DNA of 64,000 nt from Microtetraspora niveoalba. GTDB lineage: Bacteria > Actinomycetota > Actinomycetes > Streptosporangiales > Streptosporangiaceae. Shown in pieces: positions 25,452 to 35,348 of the stretch. The DNA is taken from NCBI RefSeq assembly GCF_001570405.1, contig NZ_BBYM01000016.1, positions 54,059 through 118,058 of the forward strand, given 5' to 3'. Every line of letters starts with the position of its first letter. The first letter of the stretch is position 1. A program made the translations under genes and the position numbers. The notes beneath the pieces were generated by a model that did not search any database, was not told the DNA's origin, and was given only the letters and a program-made list of their open reading frames with translations.

Positions 25452-26424
25452 CCCAACCTCCTCTGTGGTACAACGAACACCGCCAGTCGCCCCGGCTCGC
25501 CCCTGACAGTCTGTGGGGCCTGGGCGTCCGGGGAGCTGGGCCTGATCAGCCTCAACGCGCGGTTTCGGAAACAGTGTGGCCGGGCCTGCCAAAGCCCTGC
25601 TCGGGGCTACTTGGCGGAACGCCCGGCGGTCCAGCCAAACTCCCGCAGATCATGGCTCGTCTTCGTCACCTGAGGCGAGCGCCTACTCGCGGGGGACGTC
25701 CCCGCCGCCGCCCCGGCCATGGCCGCCGGGCTGGCCGAGATCAGCGAACTGGCCGACAGGATGAACCGGGCCTGGGCCACCGTACTCGGCGCCTGCCGCC
25801 CCCGACTCAGGTCGTCGAACTACCTCTTGCGAGGTTGCTCCTTCCGGAACTGCTCAGGTCCGGATGGCGCAAGCGAAGCCGTCAGCGAGGATCTCGGGAT
25901 GGTCGGGAGGGAGCTGTTCATGTCCATCCTCATCTGTCGCTGCGTGGATGACGAAACAGTTGTCGCATCCCCCGCTTGGACCGTGCTTGCCCCCTGCTCA
26001 GCGGTCGCTCAAGAGACCTTCAAGCCATCCTCAAGGGATATCTCGCGCACGTTGGGGCGTTGTCTTCGCTCGTTGACAGGCGAGCTGCCCGCCGGAGAGT
26101 CGGGGACGGCCCGTCCGCCCTCACCCCGCCGGGCAGGCTGTAGCTGCGCGGGGTGCTCGCGCACGCGGGTGCCGGCGCCCTGCGCAAGGTGCAGGCCGCC
26201 CGCTCCCGCCTGTATGTGCTGGTCGACCTCGCCTATCCGGAGACCGCCTCCCCCTGGCGGGCCGCGGCCGACGGCACGACCGCAATCCGGATGAGTATCG
26301 CCTACTCATGACCGCAGCCCGGCGTTCGACGACGCTGGTCGACGACAGACACCAGCGGCACGCGACCCTCTGGTCCACATGGCCTGCTCGGATGATCGTT
26401 CCCCAACATGTGAGGAAGGTTCAC
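25452..26424. other. 970-base gap between the SARP gene and the secreted DUF3103-like gene
   Basis: It holds the heptamer array at 25998-26037 and a plus-strand open frame from about 26143 to 26310 (RGVLAHAGAGALRKVQAARS..., then WRAAADGTTAIRMSIAYS) that looks like coding sequence but has no start or ribosome binding site. It may be the tail of a lost gene. I see no other gene. Confidence 0.4.
25998..26037 (+). promoter_or_regulatory. SARP-type heptamer direct repeats
   Basis: TCAAGAG (26009), TCAAGCC (26020) and TCAAGGG (26031) are spaced exactly 11 bases, preceded by a weaker TCAGCGG at 25998, also 11 bases away. Heptamers separated by 4 bases are the known binding pattern of SARP activators such as ActII-ORF4 and DnrI. 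A -10 is not obvious on either strand. Confidence 0.5.
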
Positions 26425-27561
26425 GTGAAGAAAATCGCGGCATGTGCCGCACTCCTCCTGGCCGCCACCCTTTCACACTCACCCGCCGCGCTGGCCTCAC
26501 CGCCCCCGTCCCAGCAAGTCACGGGCGCCTCCGCCGCCGACGCCCGGGCTGCCGCGATCGACGGCTACAAGCGCCACCTCGCCGAGGGGGTCGCCCGCCA
26601 ACTGAGCGAGCGGCAGTTCCGGGACGCGCTCAGGCGCGAGCTGGCAGACGATGGCGAGGCCGACCTGGCGGCGCTGCTCGGCTCGGTACCGAACACGCAG
26701 GACCTGGCCGCGTACGCCCGCAATGCCAACAGCGAGATCCTCAAGCTCAAGGGCATGCAAGCCGAGGGATCGCTGCTGCAGATCCGGATCGACCCGCAGC
26801 TGGTCAAGCGCATCTCGGCGGGCGGGACTCTGGTGATGGCCACCCCCTCGGGTGACGAGAAGACGATCCGCACCGTCGTCGCCTTCGACGGCAACGGCCT
26901 CAGTCAAGAGCTCGATGCTTTCAAGATGCCCAAGCGCCCGGTGCTGATCGTCGGCCTCGACGAGCACAAGTCCGCAGAGCTGGCGCAGCAGACCATCCGG
27001 AAGTACCTGACCGAGGCTGGCATCGGCGGGACCGACCGGTCGGCCGCTAGCGAGCCCCAGCAGACGAACGTCCTGGCGTCGCGGCCGGTGTCCCAGATCT
27101 TCCGCATCGTAAACCGGAACGACCACGAGCCGTGGTACAAAGGCGGGCCGGAGATCTACGCCTGGGTCGCGGGCGCGGGGCTCGACGGTAAGGCCCGCGT
27201 CGACCAGGTGGAGATGCCGTACATCCAGGAGGAGGGCACCGTCTACTCCCCGGGTCAGACCCTGATCGACTGGTCCAACTTCAGCTGGACCTCCGTGGAT
27301 GTGATCTTCATGGAGCACGACGACAACGCCAACCTGTCCGGGCTGGTCCGCGCCATCGTGGATGGCGTGCTCGTCGTGAGCGGCAACGGCCAGTATGTCC
27401 AGGTCGCCGACCAGATCGTCGCCAACCTGCCTACCGGCTGGGTCACGGATGACGACGACTGGGTCGACTCCTGCTACAACATCAACCGCCAGACCACCGA
27501 CGTATACTGCGCCGCCATCCCCACCGGAATGAGCCTCGTCCTCACCTACCGCGTGGTCTGA
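26425..27561 (+). CDS. Secreted protein, possibly DUF3103 family
   Basis: 378 residues from the GTG at 26425, with GAGGAAGG upstream. The signal peptide is MKKIAACAALLLAATLSHSP with cleavage after ALA. Residues 30-130 are helical (YKRHLAEGVARQLSERQFRD; DLAALLGSVPNTQDLAAYAR). The second half contains RPVLIVGLDEHKSAELAQQT, QIFRIVNRNDHEPWYKGGPE, IYAWVAGAGLDGKARVDQVE and acidic IFMEHDDNANLSG. The latter region resembles proteins labelled DUF3103, function unknown; that match is from memory and uncertain. The acidic runs suggest metal binding. A two-stem hairpin follows the stop. Confidence 0.7.
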   Translation: MKKIAACAALLLAATLSHSPAALASPPPSQQVTGASAADARAAAIDGYKRHLAEGVARQLSERQFRDALRRELADDGEADLAALLGSVPNTQDLAAYARNANSEILKLKGMQAEGSLLQIRIDPQLVKRISAGGTLVMATPSGDEKTIRTVVAFDGNGLSQELDAFKMPKRPVLIVGLDEHKSAELAQQTIRKYLTEAGIGGTDRSAASEPQQTNVLASRPVSQIFRIVNRNDHEPWYKGGPEIYAWVAGAGLDGKARVDQVEMPYIQEEGTVYSPGQTLIDWSNFSWTSVDVIFMEHDDNANLSGLVRAIVDGVLVVSGNGQYVQVADQIVANLPTGWVTDDDDWVDSCYNINRQTTDVYCAAIPTGMSLVLTYRVV

Positions 27562-27596
27562 CGAAATCGGCTGCCGACCGTGACGCAAGCGCCAAC

Positions 27597-27639
27597 GGCG
27601 GCCCGACCCTGTGGCGGCTCCGGCGACGCCGGGGCCGCC
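27597..27639 (+). terminator. Terminator of the DUF3103-like gene
   Basis: GGCGGCCC (27597-27604) pairs with GGGCCGCC (27632-27639), and a nested stem (CCGGCG/CGCCGG) fills the loop. Confidence 0.6.
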
Positions 27640-27744
27640 ATTCGGTGAGCTCCCCTAGTGGGCTAGCCTCTCGCGCGGGCTGGTCCCCACTCGAATCTGG
27701 ACCCCTTGCGGGGCGGCAGCTGCGTCAGCACCGCGATGAGGCCG

Positions 27745-28344
27745 TCACGAACGGCTTGCGCAACGCAGGTAGCTCGTCAGCGCGGCACGGTCAGCGAGCA
27801 GGCTCCTGACCGCAACCGGGTACTGGTAACCCCGTGCCTGGGCGAAGGCGTCGATCCGCCGCTGCACCGGCTCCAGCGGCTTCTGACCAGGTTCGATTTC
27901 CTCGCCGACCTCGCGACCTCGCCGGTGTCGCAAGATCTGCCAGTAGGCGACCTTCACTGAGGCCTGGTCGCTGGCGCTCACCTTCGGCAGCACGTTACGA
28001 GCGCGGCGATTCAGAAACCTCCGGCGCAGGGGCGCGCGGGAAGACTGCTCGACCGCTCCGACGAGACCGGGTGCGCCATCGGAGACGACCAGCAGCGGCG
28101 AGGCGAGCACGCGCATCACCAGGCCGGTCAGGAAGTCGTTCCAGGCATCGGTGGACTTCGATCCGGCGATGGCAGACCAACGAAGAGCGTCTTGCCCTCG
28201 GTGGTGATGCCCCAGGCGGCCAGCACCGGCTCGGGGCGGGCATCTTCGTGCAGCGCGCAAGAACCAGGCGATCACGCAGATTGCTCCCGGGCCGACGAGC
28301 GCGTCGCGGTGTCCGCATTTGCGTTCGGCGTCGGCTGCTTCCAC
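27745..28344 (-). pseudogene. IS256-family transposase remnant
   Basis: The frame includes GSKSTDAWNDFLTGLVMRVL, ASPLLVVSDGAPGLVGAVEQ and EPVQRRIDAFAQARGYQYPV, the DDE-domain core of an IS256/MULE-type transposase. Start, N-terminal third and C-terminus are missing, and small frameshifts interrupt it. The element is dead and its ends cannot be recognised. Confidence 0.8.
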
Positions 28345-28383
28345 GCGCTGCTCACGGGGTTGTCAACCTCGCTACGGCGCCGC

Positions 28384-31206
28384 TCACGGTGACAGCAAAA
28401 GCGCGTCGGCGAGCTGCCGTCGGTCGTGGATGCCAAGCTTGTGATAAGCCCTGCCCAGAAGGTTGGTCACTGTACGAACCGAAATGCCGAGATTGGCGGC
28501 GATGGCGGAGTTGCTGAGCCCCGCCGCCGCCAGCTCGCACATCTCTCGTTCCCGGCTGGTCAGAGACGGGAGATTCCCTGAGGAGGACGGCAGCGGCGCG
28601 GAGATGGGCGGCAGCCAGGGGGGACGGTAGCCGTCGCAGCGGTCGGCGAGATCGTTCAGGTAGCGCCTCGCTGCGTGGCCGCCCCCCGGCATCGCTTGGG
28701 CGGCCTCGAGAGCCAGCCCCGCGTAGCCGAGTTCGGCGAACCCCTCGGCGAGCTCGCGCAGCACAGGGCCATTCCGCGCGACCAGCGCATCACCGTGCGC
28801 AGCGAACAGCGCGAAGAGCGGGCTGTCGCACGCCTCTGCGGCCTCGCGAAGGCGGGCGGCCGCCCTGTGCGAGGGACGGAGCCGGACATGGTAGTAGGCG
28901 CACTCGACGCCGGTTGTGAGCCGCGACTCGCGTAGATAGAGGTCGGCGAGCCGGTTGGCCAGCTCGGCGGCGTGGGCCGGCCTGCCGGAGTAGGCGAGCA
29001 ACCGGATCCGGCTGAACTCCAGCCTTTCGTGCAGGCTGAGACTCCTGGGGATGAGAGCGCGGATCTGGCCGAGCTCCTCAAACGCCTCCCGTGGGCGGCC
29101 GAGGGCGGCCAGGCATACGGCGTACTCGCAACCGATGAAGACCCGCAGCGGAAACGGCGTGTGCTCGTCGACCAGGGCCCGCGCTTCGCGGAGAGGGGCG
29201 AGCGCTCTACTGGGCCGCCCCTCCCACATCCAGCAATGACCGCGCATTTGCCCTGCAATCGCGACTTCGGACGGCTCCGCACGCTGTATGGCCTCCTCGT
29301 AGTAGATCTCGACGAGGGAGAACGCCTGGCGCAGCTTCCCCGCGAGTATGAGCGCGTTGACATGACAGGCCGCGGCCGACCCCCGCATGGCCGGCCACCG
29401 GGCGGGCAGCTGCAGCGACCCGCGGTCGAAGTCCTCGGCCGCCTGGGCCGGCCTGCCGCGGAAGGTGAGTTGGTAGGCCCTTAATACCGTGGCGGCATCG
29501 GCGACCAGCGGGTTCAGGGGGCCCTGGTTCATGGCCGGGCGCTGGGTCGTCTCGGCGAACGGCACGCTTTCGCGGGCCTGAGCGCCACCGGTGAGCGGGG
29601 CTGTTCTGGTGAACAGCGCCAGCCCGAGCTCGGCCACGCCGAGGTCGGCGGACCGGGCCGCGTCAGATGGGAGTGCGCGGGCCATCTCCTCCTGTGCCTC
29701 CGCGGGCCGGTTAAGTCCCCAGAACAGGTTCAGCGAGCGCAGCGCGACCGTCTCCGCACCGTCTCCGCCGTGGTCCGCCAGCAGACGCTCGGCCTCCGCC
29801 GCCCGGCCCTGTGCGATCAGGGCCTGGCCCCTGAGGGCTGACCCGGGTGAGCCGTGGACATGCTGGGCAAGATTTTCGGCGAGCACGGGGTCTCCCGAGG
29901 CGAGGGCGAGCCGGCTGGCGACGACCGCCTGTGACACGGGTACGTCCAGGCCGGCTTCCAGCCGCCACAGCACGGTTGCCGGGTCGTCGCGGTCGGGAAC
30001 GCCGGTCTCGGCGGCGGCGGCCACCAGCTGCCGGTACCTCTGCCGGCGGCGCAGAAGGCCCAGCCGGGCCATCAGGGCCTCACGCTGAAGCGCATGGGAC
30101 ATGACGACCGCGTCCGCTCCCGCACGAGAGGTGATGGCGACGACGGCGCGGTCCACCAGCTCGCTGATAGTGGATGATCCGGCCAGGTGTTCGGCCGTCA
30201 CCCGGGGGATGAGGCCTGTCAGGGCAACGTACTCCAGTGCCTCCGACTCTGCAGCGGAGAGCGTGGCGAGGTCGGCGGCGACCAGACCGTGCAGGCGGGG
30301 GGGCTTGCCGGGAGCCTCTCGCCAGGACCAGACGCCGCGCTCCGGAGAGAGGTCGCCGGTATCGAGGCCGATGCCGACGACACGCCGCAGCAGCAACGGG
30401 TTGCCCCGGCTGATTCGCCAGAGCACGTCTGCGGTGAGCCCGTCGACCGGCCCTCCCAGGACGCGGGTGAGCAGACGGAGAACCACCGCGCGGGAAAGGT
30501 TCGCCAGGCGCAGCACCATCAGTGGGGCCTCGCCGTACATGTGGGCGAGCCGCCCGTCGAGGCGCGATCCGGCGCGCGCGGTGAGAAGCAGCGTGACGCG
30601 CGTGGTCCTGACGAGGTCGCCCACAACGGCTGCCGAGGCCGCGTCGATGTGCTCGATGTCGTCGATGCAGAGCAGGATTCGCCCCGCCGTGGGGCACCCG
30701 TCGGAGGCGCCACGGCGGGCCTCGTCGAGAACGCGCGAAAGGCCGGAGAGACCGTGGCCAGCGGCGGCGGAGGATCGGCCGACGATGTGAAGGCCGGCGA
30801 CCCCCAACCCTGAGATGTTCCTGGTGGCCTCGGTTGCGGCTCCCCGGACGATCAAAGTGCCCGCTTCCGCGCACCTGTCGAGGACGTGGTCCAAGAGGCG
30901 GGTTTTCCCCACTCCCGGTTCGCCGGTGATGAGCACCCCCGGTCCCAAGGGCGTCCTCAGCGCCGAGATGATCTGCCGCGTCTCTTCCTCCCGGCCGATC
31001 ACGGGCCATTCCATGGCGTCCACCGAGTGGTCGACGGCAGTGTCGATCATGTCCTCTCCGAGGCTAAGAGCATCCTCCCGTTTCCCCTGGATCGCCTCCC
31101 GTTCCCCTGTCAGCAGATCTTCTGCCCATCGTTCTCCGGGCAGTTCCGTGACCGGACCGCCGTCCAGTTTCGTCGTTTTGACTTCAATTAATGGCTTTTG
31201 TCCCAT
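28384..31206 (-). CDS. LAL-type LuxR regulator, minus-strand paralogue
   Basis: 940 residues from the ATG at 31206, though no good ribosome binding site is visible and a start further in is possible. Walker A GEPGVGKT lies at 95-102, Walker B is GRILLCIDDIEHID, helical TPR-like repeats follow, and the C-terminus is a LuxR HTH (LTSREREMCELAAAGLSNSA, then ISVRTVTNLLGRAYHKLGIH). It ends immediately after the HTH, which is normal. The gene at 31261 is homologous throughout (for example LGGPVDGLTADVLWRISRGN here, LGGPVDGLTVDRMWRVTRGN there) and starts 54 bases away on the other strand. LAL regulators usually activate secondary-metabolite or sugar-uptake genes. Confidence 0.92.
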   Translation of the reverse strand: MGQKPLIEVKTTKLDGGPVTELPGERWAEDLLTGEREAIQGKREDALSLGEDMIDTAVDHSVDAMEWPVIGREEETRQIISALRTPLGPGVLITGEPGVGKTRLLDHVLDRCAEAGTLIVRGAATEATRNISGLGVAGLHIVGRSSAAAGHGLSGLSRVLDEARRGASDGCPTAGRILLCIDDIEHIDAASAAVVGDLVRTTRVTLLLTARAGSRLDGRLAHMYGEAPLMVLRLANLSRAVVLRLLTRVLGGPVDGLTADVLWRISRGNPLLLRRVVGIGLDTGDLSPERGVWSWREAPGKPPRLHGLVAADLATLSAAESEALEYVALTGLIPRVTAEHLAGSSTISELVDRAVVAITSRAGADAVVMSHALQREALMARLGLLRRRQRYRQLVAAAAETGVPDRDDPATVLWRLEAGLDVPVSQAVVASRLALASGDPVLAENLAQHVHGSPGSALRGQALIAQGRAAEAERLLADHGGDGAETVALRSLNLFWGLNRPAEAQEEMARALPSDAARSADLGVAELGLALFTRTAPLTGGAQARESVPFAETTQRPAMNQGPLNPLVADAATVLRAYQLTFRGRPAQAAEDFDRGSLQLPARWPAMRGSAAACHVNALILAGKLRQAFSLVEIYYEEAIQRAEPSEVAIAGQMRGHCWMWEGRPSRALAPLREARALVDEHTPFPLRVFIGCEYAVCLAALGRPREAFEELGQIRALIPRSLSLHERLEFSRIRLLAYSGRPAHAAELANRLADLYLRESRLTTGVECAYYHVRLRPSHRAAARLREAAEACDSPLFALFAAHGDALVARNGPVLRELAEGFAELGYAGLALEAAQAMPGGGHAARRYLNDLADRCDGYRPPWLPPISAPLPSSSGNLPSLTSREREMCELAAAGLSNSAIAANLGISVRTVTNLLGRAYHKLGIHDRRQLADALLLSP

Positions 31207-31260
31207 ACTCGTAACGCGTAGAGATCGGTCGGCTGGAGGTCCAACAGCGGGGAGGGTTTT

Positions 31261-34062
31261 GTGCGGCCGTACAGCGACGTGCAGGATGACGCCGACTTCA
31301 GCCGGATTCTTCGGCCCGCCTGGCCCTTCGTCGGGCGGACGGCCGAGATCCGGACCGCTGTGGCCCAGCTCAGACGGCAAGGCGAGCCTGGCATACTGCT
31401 CGTCGGGGAGGCCGGGGTCGGCAAGTCCCGCCTGCTGAACTCGATCGTGTCGTACTGCCAGGACGAGGACATGCACGTCGTCGTCACAGCCGGGGCCGAG
31501 GCGTCGCGTGGGCTGCCCTTCGCGACGATGGCGGCCCTGCTGCCAGAACAGGACGACCGGGACGCAGCGAACGTTTTCGGCGCCGCCGTGGGCGCGTTGC
31601 GCGAGGCTGCGGGCGGCCGCACCTGTGTAGTGGCCATCGACGACCTGGATCACCTTGATGACGTTTCCGTCGCTTTGGTCCAACATCTGGCCGTTACCGC
31701 CGGGGCCCGCGTTCTGGCCGCGGTCAGGGCAGGCTCCACGGACGCGCCTGCTGTCAAGGCGTTGCTGCGCCGGCCGTTCGTCCAGGCGTCGGTGGTGGAG
31801 ACACTGGACCGCACGACGATCGGTGCCCTCCTCGACACGGCACTGGGCGGGCCGGTCGACGGACTGACCGTTGACAGGATGTGGCGCGTGACGCGAGGCA
31901 ACCCCCTGTTCGTGCGGCATCTCGTGGAGGAATGCCAGGCCTCTGGCAACCTCCGCCAGGTCAGGGAGGTATGGCGGTGGAGGGGGCAGATGCCTGCCCG
32001 ACGCGGGCTGCGCACCCTGGTCGCGGATCTTCTTGGCGGCCTCACGGATGACGAGGCCCGCACGCTTTCGTACGTGGCGCATGCCGAGCCGGTGCCGCTC
32101 GACGTGATCGAGGCGCTCGCCGACACGTCCGTACTGGTGCGACTCGAACAGCGCTCGCTCATCACGGTCGAGCGGGTCCGCCGCGAGCTGCTGGTGCGGA
32201 TGGGGCACCCGTTGTACGGAGAGGCGGTTCGGGCCCGATCCGGCGAGGACAACCGTCGAAGCCTCTACCGAGCGCTCGCCCACGCGGTGATGCAGGCTCC
32301 CCCAGCGATGGACGGGATAGGCCTGCGCGCCGTGACGTGGCAGCTGTCCGCAGGCGACCCAGTGCCCGGCGGGCAAGTGGTGCACGCTGCCTCCGAAGCG
32401 CTGGCCCGGTGCGACGCTCCCCTGGCCGAGCAGCTGGCGCGCCACTCGGGCCTCGACGCCGCCGTCGATGTGCTGGCGCGGGCTCTGGTGGCCCAGAACA
32501 AGGCAGACGAGGCGGAGGACCTGCTGAGCGGACGCATGGACGGCGGGCCGGGTTCGCCGTCGGAGCTCGCCCAGGTCGCGGCGTTGCGCGCGCTCAACCT
32601 GTTCTGGAACCTGCGACGGCCCGCCGAGGCCGAGGAGGTGCTCCGGGCGGCTCGTGCCATCGGCCCTCTCACAAGCGACGCCGCCGCCGAGCTGGCCGTC
32701 GCCGAGCTGGCCCTGGCCGCCTTCGGCGCCGGTGCGACCGGCCTCGCCTCGGCTGGTTTGACCCACCTGCCCGCCGGGGTGCGGGACAGTGTGATCGCGA
32801 GCGTCAGCGAGCCACTCCGCGCCTACCTGAACATCTACCTCGGCCGGCCGGCTCTGGTCGCCGACGACTACGCCTCGGGACGGTTGGGCGCACCGCGGGT
32901 ATGGAGCGCGATGGGGGCCGCCACGGCAGCCTGCCACGTGCAGGCTCTCGCCCTTGCCGGCCGCCTCGAGGAGGCCTTCGCCACGGCCCGCTCCGGCTAC
33001 CGGGCGGCAATCGAGCAGGAGGACTGCGCCTGCGCCGCCCTGCTGTCCTTCGAACTGGGCATCTGCGAGGTGTGGGCGGGACGGCCGAGCCGAGCGCTGC
33101 CCCATTTCCGGGAGGCCCATGCGCTCCTCGATCACCATGTGCCCTTCCCGATCCAGGTCTACGTCTTCGCCGAGCACGCGACCTGCCTCGCCGCCGTGGG
33201 CCGGCTCGACGAGAGCCGCCGGATGCTCGAGGACATCGCTGGTCGGCTTCCCGATAGGTCGAACCTGCACCACCATCTGACTCTGGCGAGGATCCGCATT
33301 GACGCGCTGGCCGGCGTGGAGCGGGCGGAGGCCGCCGAAGCCGCAGCCTCGCTGGGCGAACGCTACCGATCGGAGGGGTGGCTCACCAAGGCGGTCGAGG
33401 CCTTTTACCACTCCGTGCGACTGCACCCCTCGCCTTCCGTCGCGGAAGCTCTGCACGAGGTCGCCGGCCGCTGCGACAGCGAACTGTTCCTGCTGTTCGA
33501 CCGGCACGCCCAAGCGGTCGTCGGGGGAGACGCCGAGGGCCTGGCCGCGGTGGCCGAAGTTCTGGCGGAGCACGGCTACAACGGCCTGGCCGGTCAGGCC
33601 GTGTCGACCGCGGCCGAGATCGCCGCGGAACGGCGCGAGCGCCGCCTCGCGGCCCGCTTGCGGATCCGAGTCCGGGAACTGGCTCAGTTGTGCGAAGGCT
33701 ACTGGCCGCCATGGACAGCGAGGCCCGAGCCCCAGGCGGTTCTCAGCCAGCGCGAGCGCGAGACATGCGAGCTCGCGGCCGGTGGCATGACCAACGACGC
33801 CATCGCCGCGCACCTGGGCCTGTCCAAGCGGACCGTCGCCAACCACCTCCAGCACGCCTACGGCAAGCTCGGCATCCGGGGCCGGCAGGACCTGGCCCAG
33901 GCCCTGGGCCTGCCCCGGCCGGTACCTCCCGTCGGGCCCGCCTGGGCCGCGGACAGTCCACCACGTGACGGTACCGGCGCGGTCGATCCGGATCAGTTGC
34001 ACGGGACAGGGCCTCCGCTGTCGAGGATTTCGCCGTCGTCCCGCACGAACTGCCACGAGTAG
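31261..34062 (+). CDS. LAL-type LuxR regulator, plus-strand paralogue
   Basis: 933 residues from the GTG at 31261 (GGGAGG, 5 bases upstream). Walker A GEAGVGKS is at 49-56, Walker B CVVAIDDLDHLDD near 121-133, then TPR-like helices, then the LuxR HTH LSQRERETCELAAGGMTNDA, IAAHLGLSKRTVANHLQHAY. Unlike its paralogue it continues for about 50 residues after the HTH (PRPVPPVGPAWAADSPPRDG...). This tail overlaps by 70 bases the 3' end of the convergent phosphoesterase gene and looks like read-through after loss of the ancestral stop. The 54-base space between the two starts must hold both promoters. Confidence 0.92.
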   Translation: MRPYSDVQDDADFSRILRPAWPFVGRTAEIRTAVAQLRRQGEPGILLVGEAGVGKSRLLNSIVSYCQDEDMHVVVTAGAEASRGLPFATMAALLPEQDDRDAANVFGAAVGALREAAGGRTCVVAIDDLDHLDDVSVALVQHLAVTAGARVLAAVRAGSTDAPAVKALLRRPFVQASVVETLDRTTIGALLDTALGGPVDGLTVDRMWRVTRGNPLFVRHLVEECQASGNLRQVREVWRWRGQMPARRGLRTLVADLLGGLTDDEARTLSYVAHAEPVPLDVIEALADTSVLVRLEQRSLITVERVRRELLVRMGHPLYGEAVRARSGEDNRRSLYRALAHAVMQAPPAMDGIGLRAVTWQLSAGDPVPGGQVVHAASEALARCDAPLAEQLARHSGLDAAVDVLARALVAQNKADEAEDLLSGRMDGGPGSPSELAQVAALRALNLFWNLRRPAEAEEVLRAARAIGPLTSDAAAELAVAELALAAFGAGATGLASAGLTHLPAGVRDSVIASVSEPLRAYLNIYLGRPALVADDYASGRLGAPRVWSAMGAATAACHVQALALAGRLEEAFATARSGYRAAIEQEDCACAALLSFELGICEVWAGRPSRALPHFREAHALLDHHVPFPIQVYVFAEHATCLAAVGRLDESRRMLEDIAGRLPDRSNLHHHLTLARIRIDALAGVERAEAAEAAASLGERYRSEGWLTKAVEAFYHSVRLHPSPSVAEALHEVAGRCDSELFLLFDRHAQAVVGGDAEGLAAVAEVLAEHGYNGLAGQAVSTAAEIAAERRERRLAARLRIRVRELAQLCEGYWPPWTARPEPQAVLSQRERETCELAAGGMTNDAIAAHLGLSKRTVANHLQHAYGKLGIRGRQDLAQALGLPRPVPPVGPAWAADSPPRDGTGAVDPDQLHGTGPPLSRISPSSRTNCHE

Positions 34063-35348
34063 CCGGTCGCCGCCAGATCGAGCTTGACAACTCCGTGCGC
34101 CAGCAGCCGCTTCTGACTGTTGACCCGGATCGTGCCGAAGGGCTTCAGCGATGAGCCCCCGGTGCCGACGACGAACTGCCGGATTCCCGACGCGGATGCC
34201 TCGGCGGTCGGTGTCTGCTTCGCGAACCGCTCGTAGTCGTGGTCGTGGCCGTTGAGCACCAGGTCCGCGCGGACGCCGTACAGGGCGTCCCAGAACGGCT
34301 TCATATTGGGGAAATCGCCGTGCTCGGAGCCGGAACTGAACATCGGGCGGTGCCAGTAGGCCAGCACGCAGGGTCTGGTGTTCCGGCTGAGGTCGTTTTG
34401 GAGCCAGGTGACCTGCTCGCTGCCTGCGTTACGGCTTACTTCGGAATTGAGCGACACGATGTGCCAGTCGCCCAGGTCGAAGCTGTACCAGCTCTTACCC
34501 GCTGGCGCGGCCGCGCCGCCGAAGTACTCCAGGTAGCCCGCAGCGCCGTCGCCGAGCGCGTACTCGTGGTTGCCCGGCGTTGGCTTCGTCTTCGACTTGA
34601 AACGGCCCCACGTCGGCGCGTAGTAGCGGGTGAACTCGGCATAGGCCCCGCTCTCATACTGGTTGTCGCCCAGGGCCAGCACGGCGGCGGGATTGATGGA
34701 GAGGACCCGGTCGGAGGTGCGCGTGTGCGGGCAACCGCTGCCCTCGCAGGCGGTGACGATGTCACCGGCCGCCACAACCACGTGATCGCCACCCTGGCCC
34801 GGATCGGGGCCGAGGGCGGCCGTCTCCAGAATGCTGCCCCAGGAGCCCTCCCGGCTCTGCCAGAACGAGATCCGCACGTAGCGGGCGCTCACCGGCGCGG
34901 CGTACGGGTAGCTCTCGAACCCGGCGGTGCTCCCCGAACTGCGGCCGGCCCAGACCACGGTGTAGTTCGTACCGTCCGTCGAGGTGTAGATGTTGAAGTC
35001 GTTCCACCGCAGGTCACCGCGGTGCCAAGCGATCTTCAGCCCGCACAGGCTGCGCGTTTGGCCGAGGTCCAGCACTAGGCTCGCGCCGAGCCCCTGCCCT
35101 GACCAGCGGGTGGTCATGTCGCCGTCGACCGCCTGTTGCGGCGGGTTCACCGCCTCCCAGGTGCTGGCCGTCACGGCCGAGACCGGCTGAGTCGTGGTGC
35201 ATCCGGGAAAAGTCGGGACGACCGTCGAGGAGACATCGGCGGCTCGGCTGCGGGCACCTTCGTCGGCTCGCGCGGTGTCCCCGATGGCGAAAGTCGACAG
35301 CAGGAGGAGGGCACCGAGCGCGGCCCGCAGCGGTTTCTTGCGTAACAT
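33993..35348 (-). CDS. Secreted metallophosphoesterase with N-terminal F5/8C domain
   Basis: 451 residues from the ATG at 35348 (AGGAAG upstream). A signal peptide (RAALGALLLLSTFAIGDTARA) is followed at about 45-180 by an F5/8 type C (discoidin) carbohydrate-binding module (ASTWEAVNPPQQAVDGDMTT, RWSGQGLGASLVLDLGQTRS). The calcineurin-like phosphoesterase has all its metal motifs: AAGDIV, ALGDNQY, PGNHEY, YWHRPMF and NGHDHDYE. It would hydrolyse phosphoesters outside the cell while anchored to a glycan. The last 70 bases overlap the LAL gene on the other strand. It is the last of three genes on this strand carrying the same F5/8C module. Confidence 0.92.
   Translation of the reverse strand: MLRKKPLRAALGALLLLSTFAIGDTARADEGARSRAADVSSTVVPTFPGCTTTQPVSAVTASTWEAVNPPQQAVDGDMTTRWSGQGLGASLVLDLGQTRSLCGLKIAWHRGDLRWNDFNIYTSTDGTNYTVVWAGRSSGSTAGFESYPYAAPVSARYVRISFWQSREGSWGSILETAALGPDPGQGGDHVVVAAGDIVTACEGSGCPHTRTSDRVLSINPAAVLALGDNQYESGAYAEFTRYYAPTWGRFKSKTKPTPGNHEYALGDGAAGYLEYFGGAAAPAGKSWYSFDLGDWHIVSLNSEVSRNAGSEQVTWLQNDLSRNTRPCVLAYWHRPMFSSGSEHGDFPNMKPFWDALYGVRADLVLNGHDHDYERFAKQTPTAEASASGIRQFVVGTGGSSLKPFGTIRVNSQKRLLAHGVVKLDLAATGYSWQFVRDDGEILDSGGPVPCN

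Noticed and set aside
28384-34056. A continuous minus-strand frame of 1890 codons
   Set aside because: Its first half is only the antisense of the plus-strand LAL gene; real homology begins near 31206.
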